NCBI GenBank assembly: GCA_017416425.1
Contig: JAFQCL010000030.1
Location: forward strand, 1 to 64,000
Reading direction: 5' to 3'
Length of the DNA: 64,000 nt
Source: Clostridia bacterium
GTDB lineage: Bacteria > Bacillota > Clostridia > Christensenellales > CAG-138
Part shown: positions 1 to 9,015 of the stretch, one piece after another
Numbering within the stretch: the first letter of the stretch is position 1
Layout: every line of letters starts with the position of its first letter
The notes under the pieces: model-generated
What the model saw: the letters and a program-made list of their open reading frames with translations, nothing else
Database searches by the model: none
What the model was told of the DNA's origin: nothing
Program-made: the position numbers and the translations under genes

Positions 1-96
1 ACTCCCATAGCAATAGAGAAGGGACTTCGCTTTGCTATAAGAGAAGGCGGCCGTACCGTAGGTTCGGGCGTTGTAGCGAACATAATCAACGACTAA
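1..96 (+). CDS. tuf: Elongation factor Tu, C-terminal end (partial)
   Basis: The window opens inside a reading frame whose last 31 residues match the conserved end of EF-Tu domain 3 ([17 protein letters not shown], then TVGSGVV). EF-Tu is the GTPase that brings aminoacyl-tRNA to the ribosome. Only the C-terminus is present, and the 5' part lies left of the window. The frame ends at TAA (94-96) and is followed by a strong hairpin terminator, so tuf appears to be the last gene of its operon. Confidence 0.93.
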   Translation, partial: TPIAIEKGLRFAIREGGRTVGSGVVANIIND

Positions 97-107
97 TTTT
101 GACACAT

Positions 108-139
108 AGCGCCTGCTGCTCTTGCCGCAGGTGCTTTTT
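108..139 (+). terminator. Rho-independent terminator after tuf
   Basis: The arms AGCGCCTGC (108-116) and GCAGGTGCT (127-135) pair over nine positions with one G-U wobble. A run of T follows. It lies 12 bases after the tuf stop codon. Confidence 0.85.
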
Positions 140-156
140 GTATCATGGGGTTTTAT

Positions 157-957
157 ATGAATTTTGATGAAATAATGAGCATTGCCGACTATAAGGTGCG
201 CTTATCCAGGATATACGAGTACTTCAACGAAAAAAAACGCCTCAATCACTCAAAGGCAGCACGTATTGAGTTTTTAACGAATGTACGTTATATAGAGATC
301 TACCTGAAGCCTGGAGCAAAAATACTCGATATAGGGGCGGGTTGTGGCGAATATAGCCTTTATTTTGCGGGAAATGGCTATGATGTAACCGCTATTGAGC
401 TTGCCGAAAGAAACTATGAGACATTGAAAAGCTCTGTAATGCCTGGGTATGATCTAAAGGTTTTCAATGCAAATGCGTTGGATCTGTCAATGCTAAAAGA
501 CGCTTCATTTGATATTGTGCTTGTAATGGGGCCTTTATATCATCTTGCTGCGGAGGAAGATCAGTTAAAGTGTATAAAAGAGGCCAGACGTGTTTGTAAA
601 AAAGATGGTAAGCTGTTTTTTGCATTTATATCCAATGATATGGTAATGATGACGGAATTTGCAAATGATAACGATTACCTTATGGGCGATACGTATGAGC
701 ACGATACATTTAAGGTAAAGGATTTTCCTTTTGTGTTTATGACGGTAGATGGAATGAGGGGTATTTTGCAAAAGGCAGGATTACATTCGCTGCATGAAGT
801 GGCGAGTGACGGCCTTTCGGAGCTTATGGTAGACAATATAAATCAGCTTAGTGAAGAAGGCTATGCTCGTTATATCGATTACCACATGTATGCTTGCGAA
901 AAACCGGAGCTTTTGGGTTACAGCAATCACATTCTAATCGTGTGTGATAATGCTTGA
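157..957 (+). CDS. Class I SAM-dependent methyltransferase
   Basis: This is a protein of about 266 residues with a class I methyltransferase fold. The SAM-binding motif I reads ILDIGAGCGEYSLYF near residue 56, an acidic motif II follows (VTAIEL), and DIVLVMGPLYHL is the post-motif region typical of Methyltransf_11/25 proteins. The substrate cannot be told from sequence. I chose the ATG at 157 because GGGG (147-150) sits six bases upstream; an in-frame ATG at 145 is possible but has little ribosome binding site. The gene stands alone between two terminators. Confidence 0.8.
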   Translation: MNFDEIMSIADYKVRLSRIYEYFNEKKRLNHSKAARIEFLTNVRYIEIYLKPGAKILDIGAGCGEYSLYFAGNGYDVTAIELAERNYETLKSSVMPGYDLKVFNANALDLSMLKDASFDIVLVMGPLYHLAAEEDQLKCIKEARRVCKKDGKLFFAFISNDMVMMTEFANDNDYLMGDTYEHDTFKVKDFPFVFMTVDGMRGILQKAGLHSLHEVASDGLSELMVDNINQLSEEGYARYIDYHMYACEKPELLGYSNHILIVCDNA

Positions 958-978
958 AGTCATTATCATATATGATGA

Positions 979-1009
979 AAGGGACTATCGCCAAATAGCC
1001 CCTTTTTTT
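979..1009 (+). terminator. Rho-independent terminator after the methyltransferase
   Basis: GGGACTAT (981-988) pairs with ATAGCCCC (995-1002) with one mismatch. Seven T follow. It separates the methyltransferase from the convergent U32 peptidase gene. Confidence 0.75.
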
Positions 1010-1029
1010 GATGCTTTGCTCATATATCA

Positions 1030-3108
1030 CTATAGCACTGCGCGATTTAAATGTCCTCGCGTAAAGTCGCCGGAAGGGGGAGTGGTATTGCCACTGCGTG
1101 CGGATACTGCCGCCGAAACAATACTTGATACTTCAGCCTCCGTTTCGCATGTAAACGAAAGTGTCCAGCATGATGCCTTAACCTCTGACGCTGCATCCAG
1201 TATGTATGTAGGGACACAGTTCAGCATGCGAGTGATACAGCCATGATTCAATGCAGTTGATATCAATGGGAAACGCCTTCCTGCTTCATCCGTGATAGCG
1301 CCGCATGATACTGTACCATTCCGGCAAGCGGAGTATTCCTTGATCGGGCAATGCGCAAGATGCATAAGCGGTGTGCGCCCGTATACGTTTATAGCGCAAT
1401 TGCAATTTGCAGCCATATCCCTCATTTGAGCCTTTGTAAGCTCTGGAGAGAGCGTAGGCAATATTTGGGCCTTTTCAAGAGCTTGCACGCTTTCTAAATT
1501 GGCTATATTAAGAGTAGTACCGCCGATCAGATGCTTTGCGGCGGAAGCCATGGCAATATGCCCGATATTGTTTAGTTCCGCACCGTAAAATTTAGGCAGC
1601 GCCGCCCTATAGCGCTCAATGTCAGAGTGATTGAGCAAGATAGGGGGAATGGAGAGAAAAATAGGAATATCAAGGCTTATTATCTCTGAAATTTCATCCG
1701 CACAAAGCCCTTTGGGATCAAATATGATAGCATCAATGGAGGCAGATAGCGCAGCTCTTGCCTGATCTAATGTACGCACACGCGCAATTATATCCAAAGT
1801 GGTGCTTTTGGGCATGATCGGTGTAAACTCGGGCTTTTTTATACAAACGGGTTTACGTTTTACGGCGAGCTTTTCTATAAGCTTTGAGATCACACTTCGG
1901 CGCAGAGCGTTAAGTTCACTTGCGGATATGAATGAAATGCCATCGCTATCTACTTTAAGCTCGTTTAGGATAAAGGGGGAATCATTAAGCTTGCTTAGCT
2001 GGCGACTGAACAGCTCATGGGTCTGGGGCTTTAAAGAGGCGGTGAGCGCATCTGTGCCAAACACTGTGGCGGTAACTTTTCCTGTAGATGCGGCCAGGCT
2101 TGGAAGCGCACCTACATGCGCGTAAAGCTCCATCGTAATAGGGGTTCTTTTTATAAAAGAGGAATAGTTCCTTTGTACACGAGAAAGGAGCTTAGGGTCG
2201 GGAGCATCATTTGCACGCGCTCCGGTGATTACTTTATCTCCGAAGTAGTAGCCACTGGTAAAGCCCCTATTGAATATGTCGTGAAGATCGTTTATAAGAG
2301 CGGGTGGCAGCTCCTCTCCGTCTATAGCGGCTCTATAAGCTCTTGTAACAAGCGCTACATATTCAGGACGCTTCATACGACCCTCAAGCTTTATGCAGCT
2401 TGCTCCGGCTTCTATAAGCTTATTTACATGCTTTAGCATATGAAGATCGGAAGGGCTAAGACAATAGTCATCGGATGCACGCTTTTCCTGTATTGAAGCG
2501 CGCTTACGACAGGGCTGAGCGCACATTCCTCGATTGCCGCTGCGCTCTCCTGCCATGGATGAGTAAAGACAGAGTCCGGAAAAACTCATGCAAAGCGCTC
2601 CATGCGCAAACACCTCAAGTTCCATATCGGGATTTTCGTCATGAAGTATATTAAGCTGCCTAAGACAGACCTCTCTTGAAAGGACGACTCGCTTTATGCC
2701 CATATCCCTACATACCTTGATACCGGGGCTATTGTGTACGGCCATCTGTGTGCTTGCATGGAGCTCAAAGTCGGGTAATTCGCGCTTTATCATTGAGGCA
2801 AAGCCTATATCCTGAACGATAAGGCTGTCGGCGCCGTTTTCATAAAGCCACCCCGCGTATTTTAACGCAGGATAAAGCTCACGATCAAAGAGCATCGTGT
2901 TCATGGTAACAAAAACCCTAACACGATAGGAATGGCAAAGGTCAAATGCCTTTATGAGCTCTTCATCGGTGAAATTTTTTGCATTGCGCCTTGCGCCATA
3001 GAGCGTACCGCCTACATATACGGCGTCAGCGCCGTTTTTTATAGCCGCAACGAGGCTATCCATACTGCCGGCGGGTGCAAGCAATTCGATTTTTTTATTA
3101 TAATCCAT
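1030..3108 (-). CDS. U32 family peptidase with DUF3656 (RlhA/YdcP-like)
   Basis: The N-terminal U32 domain begins IELLAPAGSMDSL and carries the family signature EVFAHGALCMSFSGLC. With the later pair MCAQPC this gives four cysteines that probably hold an Fe-S cluster. A DUF3656/collagenase-type region follows from about residue 340 and then a second TIM-like segment. The length of about 690 residues fits the long RlhA branch, whose E. coli member hydroxylates C2501 of 23S rRNA; true proteolysis is doubtful for this branch. The ATG at 3108 gives the usual family N-terminus. A TTG at 3129 has AAGGA 11 bases upstream and is the alternative. Both starts overlap the end of the upstream solute-binding gene, so the two are probably translated together. 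Confidence 0.85.
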   Translation of the reverse strand: MDYNKKIELLAPAGSMDSLVAAIKNGADAVYVGGTLYGARRNAKNFTDEELIKAFDLCHSYRVRVFVTMNTMLFDRELYPALKYAGWLYENGADSLIVQDIGFASMIKRELPDFELHASTQMAVHNSPGIKVCRDMGIKRVVLSREVCLRQLNILHDENPDMELEVFAHGALCMSFSGLCLYSSMAGERSGNRGMCAQPCRKRASIQEKRASDDYCLSPSDLHMLKHVNKLIEAGASCIKLEGRMKRPEYVALVTRAYRAAIDGEELPPALINDLHDIFNRGFTSGYYFGDKVITGARANDAPDPKLLSRVQRNYSSFIKRTPITMELYAHVGALPSLAASTGKVTATVFGTDALTASLKPQTHELFSRQLSKLNDSPFILNELKVDSDGISFISASELNALRRSVISKLIEKLAVKRKPVCIKKPEFTPIMPKSTTLDIIARVRTLDQARAALSASIDAIIFDPKGLCADEISEIISLDIPIFLSIPPILLNHSDIERYRAALPKFYGAELNNIGHIAMASAAKHLIGGTTLNIANLESVQALEKAQILPTLSPELTKAQMRDMAANCNCAINVYGRTPLMHLAHCPIKEYSACRNGTVSCGAITDEAGRRFPLISTALNHGCITRMLNCVPTYILDAASEVKASCWTLSFTCETEAEVSSIVSAAVSARSGNTTPPSGDFTRGHLNRAVL

Positions 3109-3931
3109 ATTTTTGTATGATGGCGTCAAGTTCGCCGGATTCCTTGAGATCGTAAAGCATTATATTGGCTATCTGCGCCAGCGCGGGCGCTTCCGATGAA
3201 ACAACTATGCAGTAATCAACGGCAGATATAACAGTCGGGTCACTAAGAAGGCTATATTCATTTTGATATATTCGAAAAACAGCGCGATTTATGACCGCAC
3301 CCTCGATAGTACCACGCTCAAGCGCGTTTAAAAGATCGGAATACGATGCAAAAAGCTTATACTCCATAAGAGTATTTCCTTCTTCATCGACAGAGAGCGC
3401 CTTAAGCGCGCTTTCCGCATTGGTATTTTGGATACAGCCAAGGAATTGATCCTTTGGCTCCTTATCAATGTCCTTGCAGGAAGCAATGACTATATCATCG
3501 TTATAATATGGCGTTGAGTATATATGGCCGGAATCGTCACCAAGCGGCATTTGAGCAATAGCCACATCGATCGAGCCATCCTGAAGCATGGTCTCTGCGC
3601 TATAGGTTGACACGGGAACGAGTGAAAGCGTAAGCTCGCTGCTTTTACCCTCAAAGATAGTATCTGAAAGAGCATATGCAAGCTCGATATCCAACCCTTC
3701 GCCGTTAAGGGAAAAGCCCGGTACATTCTCCCTTATACCTACATGAAGCACTCCATTATCCGCTATGAGCTGCATTTCAGGTGAATCAAAAAGGGTCTGC
3801 TCCTCCGCTGTAAGAAGGAACATGAGAAGTAAAACGGAGATTATGGCCACGATGAGCACACGATTTAGACGGCGCTTGCCAATTTCACCATCAAAGTATT
3901 CCGTAATAGATATGATCAGCCGACTTAGCAT
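3098..3931 (-). CDS. Membrane-anchored solute-binding protein (SBP_bac_3)
   Basis: The first 45 residues hold a basic stretch followed by one hydrophobic segment (VLIVAIISVLLLMFLL), with no lipobox. The rest is a periplasmic-binding-protein fold of family 3: NGVLHVGIRENVPGFS begins lobe 1, and GLDIELAYAL, IDVAIAQMPLGD and GTIEGAVINRAV are typical landmarks. Such proteins bind amino acids or similar small ligands for ABC importers or act as sensors. No permease or ATPase lies nearby. The 3' end overlaps the start of the U32 gene. The ligand is unknown. Confidence 0.75.
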   Translation of the reverse strand: MLSRLIISITEYFDGEIGKRRLNRVLIVAIISVLLLMFLLTAEEQTLFDSPEMQLIADNGVLHVGIRENVPGFSLNGEGLDIELAYALSDTIFEGKSSELTLSLVPVSTYSAETMLQDGSIDVAIAQMPLGDDSGHIYSTPYYNDDIVIASCKDIDKEPKDQFLGCIQNTNAESALKALSVDEEGNTLMEYKLFASYSDLLNALERGTIEGAVINRAVFRIYQNEYSLLSDPTVISAVDYCIVVSSEAPALAQIANIMLYDLKESGELDAIIQKYGL

Positions 3932-3980
3932 ATATGCCTCCGGAGTGTTTTGGTAAATTTATCAAACATGATGAAAACAT

Positions 3981-4020
3981 TCAATAAAATAAAAGGACTT
4001 ACAGCTTATTATGTAAGCCC
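3981..4020 (-). terminator. Terminator after the GGGtGRT operon
   Basis: On the minus strand GGGCTTACA pairs with TGTAAGTCC around an eight-base loop, followed by TTTTATTTTATT. It ends the operon of the GGGtGRT and Fe-S scaffold genes. Confidence 0.8.
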
Positions 4021-4036
4021 TTGGAATGTTTACTAT

Positions 4037-5038
4037 TTATCTATCAAGAAGCTGTGCGAGCTTTACAGCTACAGCAACGGTAGCGCCTACCATGGGATTA
4101 TTTCCCATGCCTATGAGTCCCATCATTTCAACGTGCGCGGGTACTGAGCTTGAGCCTGCAAACTGTGCATCGGAATGCATCCTGCCCATGGTGTCGGTGA
4201 GACCGTATGAGGCAGGACCCGCAGCCATGTTGTCAGGATGCAGCGTGCGGCCTGTGCCGCCGCCGGAAGCAACCGAGAAATATGGCTTATTGTTTTCAAT
4301 ACACCATTTTTTATAGGTGCCCGCAACGGGATGCTGGAACCTTGTGGGGTTGGTGGAATTGCCGGTTATTGATACATCAACACCTTCGTGCTTCATTATA
4401 GCTACACCTTCATTGACATCATCGGCGCCAAAGCAACGCACGCTTGCCCTATCGCCGTTTGAGAATGCGCGGGTGTTGAGTATCTTAAGTTCGCCGGCAT
4501 AATGGTCGTATTCTGTTTCAACGAATGTAAAGCCATTTATGCGGCTTATGATATACGCGGCATCCTTGCCAAGGCCGTTGAGTATGACCCTGAGAGGGTT
4601 TTTACGGACGCCGTTTGCGGTGCGAGCAATACCGATAGCTCCCTCTGCCGCGGCAAAGCTTTCATGGCCGGCAAGAAAAGCAAAGCACGAGGTCTCCTCT
4701 TTAAGGAGCATCGCGCCAAGGTTTCCGTGCCCAAGACCAACCTTACGCTGATCCGCAACGGAACCCTTTATGCAAAACGCCTGTAGACCATGACCTATGC
4801 ATTCAGCAATGTCGGATGCGGTGTGCGCATTCCTTTTTATCGCGATAGCAGCGCCAAGTGTGTAAGCATATACAGCATTTTCGAATGCTATGGGCTGTAT
4901 GCCGTGTACTATATCGCGAACGTTAAGTCCCATGTTACTCACGAGTGCTACAGCTTCATCAAGGGATGAGATACCATAGGGTTTGATCTCTTCGTTTATC
5001 TTATCAATACGTCTTTTATAGCCTTCAAAATTAATCAT
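4037..5038 (-). CDS. GGGtGRT protein
   Basis: This 333-residue protein has the signature SVASGGGTGRTLHPDN that names the GGGtGRT family, and ends with a conserved glycine-rich segment (MGLIGMGNNPMVGATVAV). The family has no established reaction. Its members are regularly found beside a NifU/SufU-like Fe-S scaffold protein, as here, where the scaffold gene lies nine bases upstream. I infer a role in Fe-S cluster or metal-cofactor metabolism, which is not proven. The protein has few cysteines (one in each of AECIGHGLQAFC, TSCFAF, RCFGADD and KWCIENN), so it need not bind a cluster itself. Confidence 0.85.
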   Translation of the reverse strand: MINFEGYKRRIDKINEEIKPYGISSLDEAVALVSNMGLNVRDIVHGIQPIAFENAVYAYTLGAAIAIKRNAHTASDIAECIGHGLQAFCIKGSVADQRKVGLGHGNLGAMLLKEETSCFAFLAGHESFAAAEGAIGIARTANGVRKNPLRVILNGLGKDAAYIISRINGFTFVETEYDHYAGELKILNTRAFSNGDRASVRCFGADDVNEGVAIMKHEGVDVSITGNSTNPTRFQHPVAGTYKKWCIENNKPYFSVASGGGTGRTLHPDNMAAGPASYGLTDTMGRMHSDAQFAGSSSVPAHVEMMGLIGMGNNPMVGATVAVAVKLAQLLDR

Positions 5039-5047
5039 AGCGCCTCC

Positions 5048-5740
5048 TTACTCTTGACGGGGATCAATATGCTTTACAGCCTCGGCATATCGTCCATAGG
5101 TACCTATGTTTTTCTCATATGCTTCATTGGGGCTCATTCCCTTTTTAATGGCGTCCATCATCTTACCGATGCTTAAAAATTTATAGCCGATGATCTCATC
5201 ATGCTCATCAAGACCGATTGAAAGTATATACCCTTCTGTAAGCTCAAGATAGCGTGCACCTTTGGCTTTTGTAGCATAGGTAGTGCCTATTTGAGAGCGG
5301 TTGCCCTTCCCAAGATCCTCAAGCCCTGCCCCAATGGGAAGGCCATTCTCAGAAAATGCGCTCTGAGTCCTGCCATATACTATCTGAAGGAATAGCTCAC
5401 GCATTGCTGTATTGATGGCATCACATACCAGATCGGTGTTTAAAGCCTCAAGTATGGTCTTGCCTACAAGTATCTCTGCTGCCATCGCAGCCGAATGAGT
5501 CATGCCTGAGCAGCCGATGGTCTCTATGAGAGCTTCTTCAATAATGCCGTTTTTGACATTTAGTGTGAGCTTGCAAGCGCCCTGCTGTGGAGCGCATCGT
5601 CCAACGCCATGGGTAAGGCCGCTAATGTCATCGACCTGTTTTGCTTTTACCCAGTTGCCCTCCTCGGGGATGGGCGCGGGGTCGTGCATTGCGCCCTTTG
5701 CAACGCAGTACATGCAATCTACTTCATGTGTATATTCCAT
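5048..5740 (-). CDS. Iron-sulfur cluster assembly scaffold protein (NifU-like, GGGtGRT-associated)
   Basis: About 230 residues. The N-terminus has a pair of cysteines (DCMYC), and further cysteines occur in GRCAPQQGACKL and IGCSGMTHS; the last resembles the NifU/SufU active-site loop. The segment ETIGCSGMTHSAAMAAEIL is typical of scaffold proteins that hold nascent clusters. The ATG at 5740 was chosen because AGGAGGG lies four bases upstream (5744-5750); an upstream start at 5764 lacks this. It is the first gene of a two-gene operon with the GGGtGRT gene. Confidence 0.85.
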   Translation of the reverse strand: MEYTHEVDCMYCVAKGAMHDPAPIPEEGNWVKAKQVDDISGLTHGVGRCAPQQGACKLTLNVKNGIIEEALIETIGCSGMTHSAAMAAEILVGKTILEALNTDLVCDAINTAMRELFLQIVYGRTQSAFSENGLPIGAGLEDLGKGNRSQIGTTYATKAKGARYLELTEGYILSIGLDEHDEIIGYKFLSIGKMMDAIKKGMSPNEAYEKNIGTYGRYAEAVKHIDPRQE

Positions 5741-5812
5741 AAACCCTCCTAAAAAAGATAACATCTAATTGGTAGTATTTACCGAAGGCTTGATAAATAA
5801 ACTCAAATATTT

Positions 5813-6439
5813 CTAAATAAGCCTTCGTAGCGTAATTTCGGAGCCGATCTTTGGCATTACCCGTCCATCGCTTGCTTCGATTATCTGCTTGATAAAATCA
5901 TCGGCATTTTCTGCCGGAAGGGATGAGGTTATAGTTACGACATCCGTAAAATCGATACTTTCTATCGTGGATAGCTTACGTATCGGGCCTTCGAGCTGGC
6001 CATAGCGAGAATAGTCGGTGGTTGTGATCATAAGCAACCCCGGGGATATCTCAACTATTCCTGAGGCCTCTATCGCAAGAGAGGCGCTTTTTGAGTAAGC
6101 GCGTACAAGACCACCCGCTCCAAGTAAAATACCGCCAAAATAGCGTGTAACAACGCATAATACATTCGTAAGCTGCTTTGCCTTTAAAACCTCAAGTATA
6201 GGCACGCCGGCAGTCCCGCTGGGCTCTCCGTCATCGGAGCATCGGGAGATCATACCGTTTTCACCGACAATAAATGCATGACAGTTATGAGTTGCGTCAT
6301 GAAACTGTTTTTTTATGGCATTTAGCTGAAAAGTAGCTTCAGCTTCTGATTCGACCGGAAAACAACGCCCTATAAAACGGGATTTACGCTCTATTAGAAC
6401 AGCCTCAGCCTGCTTGTCAATAGTCCTGTATGCTTTCAT
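5813..6439 (-). CDS. YigZ family protein (IMPACT/UPF0029)
   Basis: A protein of 208 residues with the YigZ N-terminal domain (SRFIGRCFPV, HNCHAFIVG, DDGEPSGTAGVPIL) and the motif TRYFGGILLGAGGLVRAYS. A ferredoxin-like C-terminal domain (DUF1949) follows from about residue 135. The family is related to eukaryotic IMPACT, a regulator of translation, and is implicated in ribosome-linked functions; the bacterial role is not settled. It is 21 bases from tyrS and on the same strand, so it is probably cotranscribed downstream of tyrS. Confidence 0.88.
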   Translation of the reverse strand: MKAYRTIDKQAEAVLIERKSRFIGRCFPVESEAEATFQLNAIKKQFHDATHNCHAFIVGENGMISRCSDDGEPSGTAGVPILEVLKAKQLTNVLCVVTRYFGGILLGAGGLVRAYSKSASLAIEASGIVEISPGLLMITTTDYSRYGQLEGPIRKLSTIESIDFTDVVTITSSLPAENADDFIKQIIEASDGRVMPKIGSEITLRRLI

Positions 6440-6460
6440 GTGATACCCTAAAAGCCGCTA

Positions 6461-7687
6461 TCAGCACATTACGCGGATATAGCCCTTCTTGCCCTTTTTT
6501 ATAATGACTCCATCGGTAAGCTTTGACCCATCGATCACAGCGCGAACATCGGTGATCTTAACACCATCAATCATAACACCGCCGCCCTCTATGGTGCGCC
6601 TTGCATCTGAGTTGGATGTGCACAGCTTGCCTCTTACGAGCATGTCCACCACACGAAGCCCGGTAGCTTCTATATCCTCATCGGTAAGCGTAAGCGTGGG
6701 CATATTGCTTAGATCATTTCCTCCGGCGAAAAGCGCTTCAGCAGCTTGCTGAGCCTTTATGGCTTCCTCTGTACCGTGAACCTGCTCTGTGAGTGTAAAC
6801 GCAAGCACCTTCTTAGCGTGATTTAAGGCAGCTCCGCCTTCCGCGCAAAGCGAGCGAACTTCATCTGCGGGTATAAATGTGAGGAGCATAAGGCAACGCT
6901 CAACATCGGCGTCGTTTACATTGCGCCAATACTGATAGAAGTCATATACGGGACATTTTTCCTTGTCGAGCCATATGGCTCCGCGCTCCGTTTTGCCCAT
7001 TTTTTTGCCCTCTGAGGTGGTGAGGAGAGATGTGGTCAGGCAGTAAGCCGGTTTACGCTCCTTTCTGCGGATAAGATCAACGCCTCCGAGCATATTTGAC
7101 CACTGGTCATCACCGCCCATCTCAAGAACGCAGTTATAACGCTTGTTAAGCATAAGGAAATCGTAGCTCTGCATAAGCATGTAGCTCATCTCAAAAAATG
7201 TAAGTCCGGTTTCCATACGCTGCTTATAGCACTCGGCTGCAAGCATGCGGTTCACCGAAAAATGCACTCCTATATCACGCATAAAATCAAGGAATGAAAG
7301 CGAGCGTATCCAATCTCTATTGTTGACTATGATAGCGGCATTTTCACCCTCAAAGCTTATAAGGCGTGACATCTGCTTTTGGAAATTAGCGGCATTATTG
7401 TCGATATCCTCCTTAGTAAGCATCTTCCTCATATCTGTCTTCCCGGAGGGATCGCCTACCATGGCCGTGCCTCCGCCAAGGAGGACGATAGGCCTGTGAC
7501 CTGCGCGCTGCATATGTGCTATGGTAATAAGCGCTACATAGTGTCCGATATGCAGGCTGTCAGCTGTGGGATCAAAACCGATATAAAATGATACCTTCTC
7601 CTTTGCCAAAAGCTCCTTTATCTCATCGGGATGTGAGGCTTGCTTTAAAAAGCCGCGTTCTTCAAGCACTTCGTATACATTACGCAT
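6461..7687 (-). CDS. tyrS: Tyrosine--tRNA ligase
   Basis: This 408-residue class I synthetase attaches tyrosine to tRNA-Tyr. The HIGH motif is at residues 46-49 (SLHIGHYVAL) and the KMSKS equivalent is KKMGKTE near residue 230. The tyrosine-binding segment SYMLMQSYDFLML and the loop EMGGDDQWSNM are present. The C-terminus is an S4 RNA-binding domain (GGGVMIDGVKITD). AAGGAG lies eight bases before the ATG. There is no T-box leader in the short upstream region, which is unlike many Firmicute tyrS genes. YigZ follows on the same strand. Confidence 0.97.
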   Translation of the reverse strand: MRNVYEVLEERGFLKQASHPDEIKELLAKEKVSFYIGFDPTADSLHIGHYVALITIAHMQRAGHRPIVLLGGGTAMVGDPSGKTDMRKMLTKEDIDNNAANFQKQMSRLISFEGENAAIIVNNRDWIRSLSFLDFMRDIGVHFSVNRMLAAECYKQRMETGLTFFEMSYMLMQSYDFLMLNKRYNCVLEMGGDDQWSNMLGGVDLIRRKERKPAYCLTTSLLTTSEGKKMGKTERGAIWLDKEKCPVYDFYQYWRNVNDADVERCLMLLTFIPADEVRSLCAEGGAALNHAKKVLAFTLTEQVHGTEEAIKAQQAAEALFAGGNDLSNMPTLTLTDEDIEATGLRVVDMLVRGKLCTSNSDARRTIEGGGVMIDGVKITDVRAVIDGSKLTDGVIIKKGKKGYIRVMC

Positions 7688-7707
7688 TGCAGTTCTCCTT
7701 TTGTTTT

Positions 7708-7746
7708 CTCAAAATAGCGCAAATGCCCAATAAAGGGTATCTGCGC
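7708..7746 (-). terminator. Terminator after the PLP aminotransferase
   Basis: On the minus strand GCGCAGATACCC pairs with GGGCATTTGCGC with one mismatch and one wobble, followed by TATTTTG. It lies between the aminotransferase stop and the tyrS ribosome binding site, so tyrS is probably transcribed separately or by readthrough. Confidence 0.7.
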
Positions 7747-7806
7747 ATTAAAATCAAAAAATGATACTATATTTATTAAAAAAAGTCAATATTAACTCAT
7801 AGATTT

Positions 7807-9015
7807 TTACTTATTATCGATAGTTTTTTTGTTTATAGCCTCTTTAAACAGTTCGCCCAGCAGCATGATGCCATTTTCGATGCGTTCAATCGACTCGGAT
7901 GAGAAGTTGAGTCTGAATGTATTATAACCAAGCTCGGGCGAAGGATAGAAGTGTTCACCGGGAATGAATGCGACCTTATATTCTTCAACAGCCGTTTTGA
8001 AGAGATCAAGAGTTCTTATTCCGTAGGGAAGCTCGCCCCAGACGAAGAGGCCGCCTTCGGGTTTGGTATATGTACATTCTGTGGGGAAATACTTATCCAT
8101 CGCGTTTAGCATAGCGTTAAGCTTTTTGGAATACATCGGTATTACCGATTCAAGGTGCGGAGCAAGCGCATTATTGGTTAAAAACTCTGCCGCTATAGCC
8201 TGAGTAATATTGGATGTATGGGTATCGGCGCTTTGCTTGCATATGGTCATTTTGCGGATTATATCCTCACGTCCAAATGCATAGCCAACGCGCATGCCGG
8301 GTGAGAGAGTCTTTGAGAAGCTATTGAGAAGTACAACGTTTCCTGTGGTATCAAAGCTCTTGATTGTGGGAAGAGGAGTGCCGGAGTATCTGAGCTCGCA
8401 ATAAGGATCATCCTCAATTACGACCACATCATATTTTGCGGCAAGCTCGGCTACGGTCTTTCTGCGCTCCAAGGTAAGCGTACGTCCGGTTGGATTCTGG
8501 AAAGTGGGGATGCAATATAAAAGCTTGGGTCTATGCTTTATAATAGCTTCTTCAAGCTCGGACATGATAAGCCCATCATTATCCATGGCAACGGGTATTA
8601 TATTTGTTTGATAGAGGTTAAATGTCTGAAGAGCTCCGAGGAAAGTGGGAGCTTCGACCAATATCGTATCACCCGGATCAAGGAATGTTCTGCAAATAAG
8701 GTCGATACCCTGCATGGAACCGGTGAGTGCAAGTAGGTTAGCCGAAGTACCACTAAGACCCTTATTTTTTAAAAGCGCATCAAGGCATGCCTTTATATAG
8801 GGCTTATATCCTTCGGTTGCACCATATTGTAAAATTGCAGCGCCATCCTGTTTATATAGTTCATCGGTGTATTTTTGTACAAGATCCACAGGGAAGGATT
8901 CCTTTGCGGGATTTCCGCCGCCAAAGGATATTATTTTCGGATCCCCAAGAAGAGAAAATAGCGCGCGAATAGCGCTTCCTGTTACCTTATCAAGTCGTTT
9001 GGCAAATGCTGGCAT
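7807..9015 (-). CDS. PLP-dependent aminotransferase (MocR/LysN-like class I)
   Basis: About 402 residues of fold-type I aminotransferase. Visible landmarks are IISFGGGNPAKESFP, LLALTGSMQGIDL, the aspartate segment VVIEDDPYCELRY, and the PLP lysine in LLNSFSKTLSPGMRVGYAFG. The family includes 2-aminoadipate and aromatic or branched-chain aminotransferases, so the substrate is uncertain. No N-terminal GntR domain is present, so it is an enzyme rather than a MocR regulator. I use the ATG at 9015, preceded by AAAGGA; a TTG at 9063 would add 16 residues without a ribosome binding site. It is divergent from ilvE, so both may serve transamination of related amino acids. Confidence 0.85.
   Translation of the reverse strand: MPAFAKRLDKVTGSAIRALFSLLGDPKIISFGGGNPAKESFPVDLVQKYTDELYKQDGAAILQYGATEGYKPYIKACLDALLKNKGLSGTSANLLALTGSMQGIDLICRTFLDPGDTILVEAPTFLGALQTFNLYQTNIIPVAMDNDGLIMSELEEAIIKHRPKLLYCIPTFQNPTGRTLTLERRKTVAELAAKYDVVVIEDDPYCELRYSGTPLPTIKSFDTTGNVVLLNSFSKTLSPGMRVGYAFGREDIIRKMTICKQSADTHTSNITQAIAAEFLTNNALAPHLESVIPMYSKKLNAMLNAMDKYFPTECTYTKPEGGLFVWGELPYGIRTLDLFKTAVEEYKVAFIPGEHFYPSPELGYNTFRLNFSSESIERIENGIMLLGELFKEAINKKTIDNK

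Noticed and set aside
944..1246. Plus-strand frame overlapping the U32 end
   Set aside because: It runs through the methyltransferase terminator and opposite a conserved gene.
5783..5827. A nine-base inverted repeat (CGAAGGCTT/AAGCCTTCG) at the end of yigZ
   Set aside because: The loop is long and no T run follows on either strand, so it is unlikely to be a terminator.
7245..7591. Plus-strand frames within tyrS
   Set aside because: They are shadows of the tyrS sequence, without ribosome binding sites.
7690..7800. T-box riboswitch before tyrS
   Set aside because: The region is too short, lacks the conserved T-box bases and holds only the terminator of the preceding gene.
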